Below, in pieces: positions 1 through 5,261 of a stretch of 6,564 nt of DNA. Each line of letters opens with the position of its first letter. The stretch's first letter is position 1. The translations under genes and the position numbers were made by a program. The notes under the pieces are model-generated. The model had not been told where the DNA came from and did not search any database. It worked only from the letters and a program-made list of their open reading frames with translations. The stretch comes from Thioalkalivibrio sp. GTDB lineage: Bacteria; Pseudomonadota; Gammaproteobacteria; Ectothiorhodospirales; Ectothiorhodospiraceae. The stretch lies in the NCBI GenBank assembly GCA_007120575.1, contig SKNJ01000043.1, positions 1 to 6,564 on the forward strand, read 5' to 3'.

Positions 1-45
1 CAGGAGTACGGCGGCGGATACAACGGCGTGCAGGAAACGGGACAT
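1..45 (-). CDS. Start of a divergent gene, probably exported protein (partial)
   Basis: On the minus strand an ATG at 45-43 opens a frame that runs 15 codons to the window edge and reads MSRFLHAVVSAAVLL. A basic residue followed by an unbroken hydrophobic stretch is what the start of a Sec signal peptide or a membrane anchor looks like. The start is supported by a strong Shine-Dalgarno sequence, GGAGG on the minus strand (plus positions 52-56), six bases before the ATG. The gene is transcribed away from the arabinose operon, so the two share the region 46-176. Nothing about the mature protein is visible, so no function is proposed. The alternative is a chance ATG, but the ribosome binding site and the hydrophobic start together make a real gene more likely. 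Confidence 0.6.
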   Translation of the reverse strand, partial: MSRFLHAVVSAAVLL

Positions 46-176
46 GTCGGACCTCCAGATTGACCGAAAAGGACAGGGCGGAACGCGCCGCGGCACGGCT
101 CCGGCGAGCGCGCCCGATGGTAACGCATCCGGTGCGTTAGTAGACTGCAACCCCGGCCCCGCCAGACACCCCGTCG
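46..176. promoter_or_regulatory. Divergent intergenic region
   Basis: This 131-base stretch separates the minus-strand gene from the first operon gene and should hold both promoters. I could not find a convincing sigma-70 pair in either direction. A TTGACC at 60-65 resembles a -35 box, but no -10 box lies at the right distance. The notable element is the inverted repeat at 121-139, annotated separately. Confidence 0.45.
121..139. promoter_or_regulatory. Perfect inverted repeat, operator-like
   Basis: TAACGCA at 121-127 and its exact reverse complement TGCGTTA at 133-139 flank a five-base centre. The element lies 38 bases before the ATG of the phosphoribosyltransferase and in the shared divergent region, which is where an operator for a dimeric regulator would sit. 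It could equally be a small hairpin in the leader RNA or a fragment of a dispersed palindromic repeat. No run of T follows on either strand, so it does not look like a terminator. Confidence 0.4.
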
Positions 177-1052
177 ATGCTCTCATCCCTGATCAAGCTG
201 CTGCGACCCCATCAGTACATCAAGAACGGGTTCGTGCTCCTGGGCGTGGTGTTCGCACATGCCTGGGAAGCGCCCATGCTGCTGGAGGCCGGCCTGGCAT
301 TCCTCGCGTTCTGCGCCATGGCCAGCGCGGTCTACGTGCTCAACGACATCATCGACGTGGATGCCGACCGACGCCACCCGGTAAAGCGCAACCGCCCGCT
401 GGCCAGCGGCGCGATCCCGGTGGCGCAGGCCTGGGTCATCTTTGCCATCGCGGTGGCGATCGCGCTTTTGCTGGCGGCCCTCGTCAGCATCTGGGTGATC
501 GTGCTGGTGGCGGGCTACCTGGTGCTGAACGTCGCCTACACCGGCTGGCTCAAGCACGTGGTCATCCTGGATGTGTTCAGTATCGCTACCGGCTTCATGC
601 TGAGGATTCTCGCCGGCACCCTGGGGCTCGGCATCGAGCCGTCGCAATGGTTGCTGCTGTGCGGGCTGATGCTGACGCTGTTCCTGGGTTTCGCCAAGCG
701 CCGCGCGGAGCTGGCCGATACCAGCATCGAGCGCACTCCCTCCGGCGATGGCACCCGCCGCGTGCTGAACGACTACAGCCTGGGGCTGCTGGACCAGTTC
801 ATCGCGATCTCCGCCGCCTGTACGGTACTCGCCTACGGTCTGTACACGGTCAGCGCCGAAACCATCGCGCTGCACGGCACCGGCGGACTGATCTACACCC
901 TGCCGTTCGTAATCTACGGCATCTTTCGGTACCTGTTTTTGCTGCACGCCCGTGGCGGCGGCAACGACACCTCGCGCGACCTTGCCACCGACCACCACCT
1001 GCTGGTGACGGTGGCCCTGTGGCTGGGCCTGACCATCATGCTGCTGACATGA
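177..1052 (+). CDS. UbiA-family decaprenyl-phosphate phosphoribosyltransferase (DPPR synthase)
   Basis: This 291-residue integral membrane protein is predicted to transfer 5-phosphoribose from PRPP to a polyprenyl phosphate, the first committed step of DPA synthesis (the job of mycobacterial Rv3806c). The N-terminus LLRPHQYIKN (residues 8-17) is typical of this subfamily. The first aspartate-rich prenyl-phosphate motif is N56-D57...D60.D62.D64, followed by the conserved basic stretch KRNRPLASG (70-78). A second conserved block, LDVFSIATGFMLR (131-143), carries D132. The KRRAEL segment at 174-179 and the ending RYLFLLH...D..TDHH (251-274) also match DPPR synthases rather than quinone prenyltransferases. 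About eight to nine hydrophobic segments are visible. The ATG at 177 puts the family N-terminus in register, but no clear Shine-Dalgarno precedes it. The stop overlaps the next start by four bases, so the two genes are probably translationally coupled. A 4-hydroxybenzoate prenyltransferase is the alternative and is disfavoured by the motifs and by dprE1/dprE2 downstream. Confidence 0.9.
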   Translation: MLSSLIKLLRPHQYIKNGFVLLGVVFAHAWEAPMLLEAGLAFLAFCAMASAVYVLNDIIDVDADRRHPVKRNRPLASGAIPVAQAWVIFAIAVAIALLLAALVSIWVIVLVAGYLVLNVAYTGWLKHVVILDVFSIATGFMLRILAGTLGLGIEPSQWLLLCGLMLTLFLGFAKRRAELADTSIERTPSGDGTRRVLNDYSLGLLDQFIAISAACTVLAYGLYTVSAETIALHGTGGLIYTLPFVIYGIFRYLFLLHARGGGNDTSRDLATDHHLLVTVALWLGLTIMLLT

Positions 1053-2023
1053 GCGCGGTCCTGTTATCCGGCTGGCGATTACGCGCGGTGATGCTGTCGG
1101 TAGTGGCCGCCGTCGCGCTGTATCTCGGAGTGAGCCTGTGGGCCGGGGCACCCGAGGTCTGGCACGCGCTGCGGATGGTCGGGATCGGCGGGGTGCTGCT
1201 GGCCCTGGCGCTATCCCTGGTGAACTACTCTCTGCGCTTTGCCCGCTGGCAACTCTACCTGCGCACCCTCGGCCACCGGGTATCGGCCGCAGCCAGCCTG
1301 CATATCTACGTATCGGGGTTCGCCCTGACCACCACCCCCGGCAAGGCCGGCGAGGCCCTGCGCGGGGTGCTGCTGAAGCGTCGCCATGTCCCCTACCCCG
1401 ACAGTTTCGCCGCATTCGTCTCCGAACGCCTGTCCGACCTGATCGCGGTGGTGCTGCTGTCGATGCTGGGCCTGACGCTGGTGGCCCAGGGCACCTGGCT
1501 GATCCTGATCGGTGCCGCCTGCATCCTGGCCGCGCTGGTGGTGCTCGCCTGGCGCCGGCCGCTGGCCTGGTTGCAGACCGTGAGCGATCGCCCGGGCCAG
1601 CGCCTGTGGCGCTCCCTCCATCACCTGGTCACGGTTCTGCTGCAGGCACGGCGCTGCCATCGGCCCCGCCTGCTGGCCGGCGCCACGACCCTCAGCGTAT
1701 TCGCCTGGAGTGCGGAGGCCCTCGCCTTCTGGTGGATCCTCAATGCCATGGGCTTCGAGACCGGTTTCGCGTTTGCCGCCTTCGCCTTTGCGCTCGCCAT
1801 GCTGGCCGGCGCGCTGAGCTTCCTGCCGGGCGGACTGGGCAGCACCGAGGCGGTGATGGTCGCCCTGCTGCTGTGGGCCGACATGCCCCCGGCCGACGCG
1901 GTCGCCGCGACCATGCTGATCCGTTTTACCACCCTGTGGTTTGCCGTGATCCTCGGGCTCATCGCCCTTGTCACCAACCCCGAGGCCCGCGGCCACAAAC
2001 TCCCGGACCAGCACCATGCGTAG
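1049..2023 (+). CDS. Flippase-like membrane protein (LPG synthase TM / UPF0104 family)
   Basis: This is a 324-residue polytopic membrane protein. The reading frame is open far upstream of 1049, but the real start is the ATG at 1049, in an ATGA overlap with the stop of the preceding gene; the upstream part overlaps the phosphoribosyltransferase and is spurious. Family signatures are TTTPGKAGEALR (residues 94-105), SERLSD with E126, R127 and D130, LPGGLGSTE (259-267), and R292 in a late membrane segment. These match the AglD/MprF-N-terminus-like family, whose members are often found in glycolipid and cell-wall gene clusters and are annotated as flippase-like. Only the membrane domain is present; there is no C-terminal aminoacyl-transferase domain as in MprF. 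In context it could translocate the arabinose lipid or regulate its use. The family is well supported; the transport role is inference. No separate ribosome binding site is evident, consistent with coupled translation. Confidence 0.85.
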   Translation: MSAVLLSGWRLRAVMLSVVAAVALYLGVSLWAGAPEVWHALRMVGIGGVLLALALSLVNYSLRFARWQLYLRTLGHRVSAAASLHIYVSGFALTTTPGKAGEALRGVLLKRRHVPYPDSFAAFVSERLSDLIAVVLLSMLGLTLVAQGTWLILIGAACILAALVVLAWRRPLAWLQTVSDRPGQRLWRSLHHLVTVLLQARRCHRPRLLAGATTLSVFAWSAEALAFWWILNAMGFETGFAFAAFAFALAMLAGALSFLPGGLGSTEAVMVALLLWADMPPADAVAATMLIRFTTLWFAVILGLIALVTNPEARGHKLPDQHHA

Positions 2024-2046
2024 GCTCCCCACACCCACCCCCACTC

Positions 2047-2220
2047 CGTCAGTGCGAGGCCATGTAGGAGGCCAGCCCCCTGGCCGATGGGACATGGCCA
2101 ACGCCGCAATCGCCGAGCGGGCTCGGCTCCTACAGGTGCAGAGCCACAGGGCCGCAGGGGCCGCGGCATTACTCCCCCGCCATCCCGACATGGTCATACC
2201 CCGGCCGCATTCCACAACCC
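2047..2220. repeat. 174-bp direct repeat, unit 1
   Basis: Unit 1 starts CGTCAGTGCGAGGCC and repeats at a constant offset of 174 bases (2221-2394). By hand alignment its first 124 bases differ from unit 2 at only seven positions, while the last 50 bases match at about 33. The conserved part contains an outer palindromic element (GTCAnTGCGAGGCC on the left, GCCGCAGGGGCC on the right) wrapped around two inverted REP hairpins. Confidence 0.9.
2064..2133. repeat. REP pair (BIME-like), copy 1
   Basis: Two hairpins point in opposite directions. The forward one has the head GTAGGAG (2064-2070) and the stem GGCCAG/CTGGCC around a CCCC loop (2070-2085). The reverse one has the stem GCCGAG/CTCGGC around a CGGG loop (2112-2127) and the head CTCCTAC (2127-2133), the exact inverse of GTAGGAG. 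Both heads face outward. The two stems differ in sequence, yet all six pairs are kept in each. A GTAG head beside a short stem-loop is the hallmark of REP sequences recognised by REP-associated tyrosine transposases (RAYTs). No such transposase is in this window. Confidence 0.85.
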
Positions 2221-2394
2221 CGTCATTGCGAGGCCATGTAGGAGGCCAGCCCCCTGGCCGATGGGGCATGGCCAACGCTGCAATCGCCGAGCGGGCTCGG
2301 CTCCTACAGGTGCAGAGCCAGAAAGCCGCAGGGGCCACGGCATTCCGCCAATGCCAGCGCGACATCGGCCTGCGCACCCGGCATTCCACAGCCC
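2221..2394. repeat. 174-bp direct repeat, unit 2
   Basis: Unit 2 directly abuts unit 1 with no extra bases. It carries the intact left end GTCATTGCGAGGCC (2222-2235), whose exact reverse complement closes the array at 2488-2501. Its REP hairpins are identical in sequence to those of unit 1. The differences cluster near the right edge of the core (CAGG versus GAAA before GCCGCAGGGG) and in the 50-base tail. Confidence 0.9.
2238..2307. repeat. REP pair (BIME-like), copy 2
   Basis: This is the same arrangement as copy 1, shifted by 174 bases: GTAGGAG at 2238-2244, stem-loop 2244-2259, opposing stem-loop 2286-2301 and CTCCTAC at 2301-2307. Within the pair only two bases of the linker between the hairpins differ from copy 1; heads, stems and loops are unchanged. 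Confidence 0.85.
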
Positions 2395-2501
2395 CGTCAT
2401 GGCGAGGCCCCGCAGGGGCCGTGGCCATCTCCGGACGCTGTTCCCGGCATTGGGGGATAACGCGCTTTTGTGCCGCGGCCGCATGGCGGCCTCGCAATGA
2501 C
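2395..2501. repeat. Facing pair of GTCATTGCGAGGCC-type hairpins, without REP insert
   Basis: The left element (2395-2440) has GTCATGGCGAGG leading into a perfect hairpin, GGCCCC-GCA-GGGGCC (2406-2420 region), then GTGGCCATCTCC. It starts exactly one 174-base period after unit 2 but lacks about 89 bases corresponding to the REP pair of units 1 and 2. The right element is an inverted relative: read on the minus strand from 2501 it gives GTCATTGCGAGG, the perfect hairpin GGCCGC-CAT-GCGGCC, then GCGGCAC. The two stems differ in sequence but both keep six pairs. The middle (about 2441-2470) is unique sequence. Confidence 0.75.
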
Positions 2502-2530
2502 AGGCACGGGACAGGCGCCGAGGGCCCGGC

Positions 2531-3829
2531 ATGACCGCAAGCTGGAACCGCATCCCGCGGGTGGAACACGCCGCCGAGGTCACGCTGAACGCGCGCCACC
2601 AGCCGCTGCCGACGGTGCCGCGCCCGCTGCTGGCACACGGGATGGGCCGCAGCTATGGCGATGTCTGCCTGAATCCCGATGCCAGCCTGCTGCATACCCG
2701 CGCGCTGGATCATTTTATCGCCTTCGACCCCGAGGCCGGACTGCTGACCGCCGAGGCCGGGCTGACCCTGGACGCGCTGATGCGCTTCAGCGTGCCGCGC
2801 GGCTGGTTCCCGCCGGTGGTCCCCGGGACCCGCTTCGTGACCCTGGGCGGCGCCATCGCCAGCGACGTGCATGGCAAGAACCATCACCATGCCGGCAGCT
2901 TCGGCGTGCATGTACAGGCGTTTACCCTGCGCCGCTCGGATGGCTCGGTACTCAACGTGACCCCGGGGGACACACCCGACTGGTTCGCTGCCACCGTCGG
3001 TGGCCTGGGCCTGACCGGCCTGATCGAGACCGTGACCCTGCAACTCGCGCCGGTACGCAGCGCGTGGATGCGCGCCTGGTCGGAACGCTTCGACTCGCTG
3101 GAGACGTTCTGGGAGCTGGACGCCCGGGCCGAACGCGAGTGGCCCTATACGGTGGCCTGGATCGACTGCCTGAACCCCGGCGCCGATGGGCGCGTGGGGC
3201 GCGGAATCTATTCCGGGGCCCGCCACGCGACGACCGAGCCGGCCGGACGCGGGTACCGCGAACGTCTGCGGGGCGTGCCGCTGGACCCGCCGGTGTCGCT
3301 GGTCAACCGGCTTACGCTGCGTGCCTTTAACCACCTCTATTACCGCCAACCGGTCCACCCGACACCCCGCGCCGTGCATCACCTGCCCTGGCTGTTCCCG
3401 CTGGACGCAATCCGGCACTGGAACCGGATCTACGGCCGGCGCGGCTTCTACCAGTACCAGTGCGTGCTGCCGCCACAGGCCGCGCGCGACGGCGTGCAGG
3501 CACTGCTGGACACCATCGCCGCCAGCGGCCAGGGTTCGTTCCTGGCGGTGCTGAAACGCTTTGGCGAACGCCCCGCCCCGGGCATGCTGTCGTTCCCGCG
3601 CCCGGGCGCGACCCTGGCGCTGGACTTCCCCGAACAAGGGGGCACCACCCGCGACCTGTTCGCGCACCTGGACGCGATCGTCACCGAGGCCGATGGCGCC
3701 CTGTACCCGGCCAAGGACGCGCGCATGTCACCGGCGCTGTTCCGCGCCGGGTTTCCCCGCTGGGAGGAGTTCGCTAGCTTTGTCGACCCCGAATTCTCTT
3801 CCGGATTCTGGCGCAGGGTAATCGCATGA
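2531..3829 (+). CDS. dprE1: Decaprenylphosphoryl-beta-D-ribose 2'-oxidase DprE1
   Basis: This 432-residue FAD-dependent oxidase of the VAO/GMC-like flavoprotein type is predicted to oxidise the 2-hydroxyl of polyprenylphosphoryl-ribose to the keto form, the first half of the ribose-to-arabinose epimerisation. The FAD-binding domain shows AHGMGRSYGD (35-44), VVPGTRFVTLGGAIA (96-110) and HGKNHHHAGSFG (114-125); H114 and K116 match H132 and K134 of the mycobacterial enzyme. QYQ at 308-310, LKRFG with K342, and YPAKDAR with K395 match the substrate-side residues Q334/Q336, K367 and K418. At the position of mycobacterial Cys387, the target of covalent benzothiazinones, the residue is Ala363 (in TLALDFP). 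The ATG at 2531 has a modest GAGGG (2520-2524) six bases upstream, and the SWNRIPR start fits the family. The stop overlaps dprE2 by four bases. The gene is separated from the upstream pair by the repeat array and may have its own promoter. Confidence 0.95.
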   Translation: MTASWNRIPRVEHAAEVTLNARHQPLPTVPRPLLAHGMGRSYGDVCLNPDASLLHTRALDHFIAFDPEAGLLTAEAGLTLDALMRFSVPRGWFPPVVPGTRFVTLGGAIASDVHGKNHHHAGSFGVHVQAFTLRRSDGSVLNVTPGDTPDWFAATVGGLGLTGLIETVTLQLAPVRSAWMRAWSERFDSLETFWELDARAEREWPYTVAWIDCLNPGADGRVGRGIYSGARHATTEPAGRGYRERLRGVPLDPPVSLVNRLTLRAFNHLYYRQPVHPTPRAVHHLPWLFPLDAIRHWNRIYGRRGFYQYQCVLPPQAARDGVQALLDTIAASGQGSFLAVLKRFGERPAPGMLSFPRPGATLALDFPEQGGTTRDLFAHLDAIVTEADGALYPAKDARMSPALFRAGFPRWEEFASFVDPEFSSGFWRRVIA

Positions 3830-4590
3830 ACCGACTGCAACGCGTGGTGATTTTTGGTGCAACCTCGGCGATCGCCACCGCCGTGGCGCGCGAACTGGCC
3901 GGCCGCGGGGCACACCTGTTCTGCGTGGCACGCGATGCCGAGCGCCTCGACGACCTGCTGGCCGACCTGCGGGTACGCGGTGACGACCGCGATGCCCGGC
4001 GCATCCACGGCGCGCTCGCCGATCTGGCCGACGTGGACACCCACGCCGCGATCTGGGAACAGGCCAGTGAGGCACTCGGATCCAATATCGACGCCGTGCT
4101 ACTCGCCTGGGGCAATCTGCCCGACCAGGCGACCTGCGACCAGTCGGTGGAGGCCACGCTGGACGCGCTGCGGGTCAACGGCACCAGCGCGATCGCCCTG
4201 CTCGCACGCATCGCCCCGGACTTCGAGGCGCGCGGCCACGGTGTGATCGCGGCGATCGGCTCGGTGGCCGGCGATCGCGGACGCCAGAGCAACTACACCT
4301 ACGGCACCGCGAAGGGCATGCTCGCGACCTACCTGCAGGGGCTGCGCAACCGGCTGTTCTTCAGCGGAGTGGACGTGGTCACGCTCAAACCCGGCTTCGT
4401 GCGCACCCCGATGACCGAGGGTTTCAATCGTACCGGCGCCCTTTGGGCAGAACCGGAGCGCATTGCGCACGGCATCCTGCGGGCCATGCAGCGCGGACGC
4501 GACGTCGCCTATCTGCCGTGGTTCTGGCTCGGGATCATGACCATCATCCGCCTGATCCCCGAATACCTGTTCAAGCGCCTCAAGCTGTAG
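3826..4590 (+). CDS. dprE2: Decaprenylphospho-2-keto-D-arabinose reductase DprE2 (SDR family)
   Basis: This 254-residue short-chain dehydrogenase/reductase is predicted to reduce the DprE1 product with NAD(P)H to give polyprenylphosphoryl-D-arabinose. The Rossmann nucleotide-binding motif is GATSAIA (11-17), a characteristic DprE2 variant of the usual TGxxxGIG. The catalytic set is visible as S146 (AIGSVAGD), Y159 and K163 in YGTAK. The segment LKPGFVRTPMT (187-197) is the usual post-catalytic SDR loop. The C-terminus PWFWLGIMTIIRLIPEYLFKRLKL is (in two parts, 231-243 and 244-254) hydrophobic then basic, as in DprE2 proteins, and may hold the enzyme on the membrane next to its lipid substrate. 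The start overlaps the dprE1 stop as ATGA, with AGGG seven bases upstream, indicating translational coupling and a likely fixed ratio with DprE1. Confidence 0.93.
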   Translation: MNRLQRVVIFGATSAIATAVARELAGRGAHLFCVARDAERLDDLLADLRVRGDDRDARRIHGALADLADVDTHAAIWEQASEALGSNIDAVLLAWGNLPDQATCDQSVEATLDALRVNGTSAIALLARIAPDFEARGHGVIAAIGSVAGDRGRQSNYTYGTAKGMLATYLQGLRNRLFFSGVDVVTLKPGFVRTPMTEGFNRTGALWAEPERIAHGILRAMQRGRDVAYLPWFWLGIMTIIRLIPEYLFKRLKL

Positions 4591-4592
4591 CC

Positions 4593-5261
4593 ATGCACCC
4601 GAATGACACGCGGCACATCGTGCTGTTCGATTTCGACGGCACCCTGACCCGGCGCGACAGCCTGTTTCCCTTCCTGCGCCATGCACTGGGAACGCCGGAG
4701 TTCCTGCGCCGCCTGCCCGGCTGCCTGCCAGCCCTGACCGGCCTGGCGCTGAAACGGCTGTCCAACCAGGATGCGAAGGAGGCCGTACTCACCCGCATGC
4801 TGGCCGGCAAGACCCTGGCCCACCTACAGGCCCGGGGGCGCGAATTCGCCGATCGTAACCTCGATCCCCTGGCGCGCCCGGCAGGCATGCGGGCGCTGCA
4901 GGCCCATCAGGCCGCGGGCCATACCTGCGTGCTGGTCTCCGCCTCGCTCGATATCTGGCTGCAGCCATGGGCCGAACGCCATGGCCTGGACGGTGTGGTC
5001 AGCTCGCGCCTGGCAGTGGATGAAGACGGTCGCGTCACCGGCCGACTGGATGGCACGAATTGCCGCGGCGCCGCCAAGCCGGCCGCGATCGCCGCCTGGC
5101 TGGCAGCGCTGGACCCCGAGACGCCCGTGGATCTGATCGCGGCCTATGGCGACAGCGCTGCGGACCAGCCAATGCTGGACCTCGCGCGTAACGGCTTTCG
5201 GCTGCGCCGGGGTCGCTTCCATCCGGTTCATGGGTCCGCCGGGGAGGGTATTCCCGAGTGA
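4593..5261 (+). CDS. HAD-superfamily (IB, phosphoserine-phosphatase-like) phosphatase, likely DPPR phosphatase
   Basis: This 222-residue hydrolase has all four HAD motifs. Motif I is DFDGTLT (13-19) with nucleophile D13 and acid D15, motif II is S116 in LVSAS, motif III is K162 in AAKP, and motif IV is GDSAAD (186-191) with D187 and D191. The helical insertion after motif I (about 22-95) fits the C1-cap subfamily IB. The start chosen is the ATG at 4593, two bases after the dprE2 stop and just before the motif I strand; the frame is open upstream into dprE2 but that part is not conserved-looking. There is no good ribosome binding site, so coupling to dprE2 is likely. Between ribose transfer and DprE1 the 5-phosphate must be removed. 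Mycobacteria are thought to use a PAP2-type protein (Rv3807c), and in several bacteria a HAD domain is fused or adjacent to the UbiA enzyme. That role is inferred from context; phosphatase chemistry is well supported. Confidence 0.85.
   Translation: MHPNDTRHIVLFDFDGTLTRRDSLFPFLRHALGTPEFLRRLPGCLPALTGLALKRLSNQDAKEAVLTRMLAGKTLAHLQARGREFADRNLDPLARPAGMRALQAHQAAGHTCVLVSASLDIWLQPWAERHGLDGVVSSRLAVDEDGRVTGRLDGTNCRGAAKPAAIAAWLAALDPETPVDLIAAYGDSAADQPMLDLARNGFRLRRGRFHPVHGSAGEGIPE
5241..5260 (+). promoter_or_regulatory. Ribosome binding site and GTG start of the GT-C gene
   Basis: GGGGAGGG at 5241-5248 lies inside the end of the HAD gene, nine bases before GTG 5258-5260. It decides the start: there is no ATG nearby in this frame, and starting at the first internal ATG would remove the first membrane helix and the DE motif. 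Confidence 0.7.

Larger units (their letters stand above)
2024..2530. repeat. Intergenic palindromic repeat array splitting the operon
   Basis: This 507-base gap lies between the flippase-like gene and dprE1 and has no credible coding content; the open frames crossing it on both strands are by-products of GC-rich repeats. From 2047 to 2501 it is almost entirely repeats: two 174-base direct repeats, each with a pair of inverted REP hairpins, and then a facing pair of a second hairpin family. The array is bounded by GTCAGTGCGAGGCC (2048-2061) and the inverted form GGCCTCGCAATGAC (2488-2501). No T-tract follows any hairpin, so a simple intrinsic terminator is not evident. The array could nevertheless stabilise the upstream mRNA end or reduce read-through into dprE1. 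Confidence 0.9.

Noticed and set aside
44..1048. In-frame upstream extension of the flippase-like gene
   Set aside because: The frame is open back to 44, but this part overlaps the whole phosphoribosyltransferase gene in another frame and encodes Arg/Gly/His-rich sequence. The ATG at 1049 in an ATGA overlap fits the family start.
183..1415. A 410-codon minus-strand open frame
   Set aside because: Antisense to the phosphoribosyltransferase and the next gene, with composition typical of a mirror frame and no recognisable motif.
2047..2394. CRISPR array
   Set aside because: Direct repeats are present, but the unit is 174 bases with a 124-base conserved core, there are only two full units, and internal hairpins with GTAG heads identify REP-type elements.
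2395..2501. Rho-independent terminator after the flippase-like gene
   Set aside because: Strong GC hairpins exist, but none is followed by a T-run on the plus strand; the short TTTT at 2465-2468 is not next to a stem.
1968..2534. Possible small proteins encoded across the repeat array
   Set aside because: Frames on both strands are open only because the repeats are GC-rich. The translations simply repeat with the 174-base period and resemble no protein family.
1211..3667. An 818-codon open frame on the minus strand
   Set aside because: It runs antisense to the flippase-like gene, the repeat array and dprE1. Its product is low-complexity Gln/Gly/Arg/His-rich with no domain, as expected of a shadow frame in GC-rich DNA, and the strands opposite carry clear conserved families.
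5221..5261. Frameshift at the end of the HAD gene
   Set aside because: The short tail after motif IV looked unusual, but the stop overlaps the next start as GTGA in the same manner as the other junctions, and the length fits the family.
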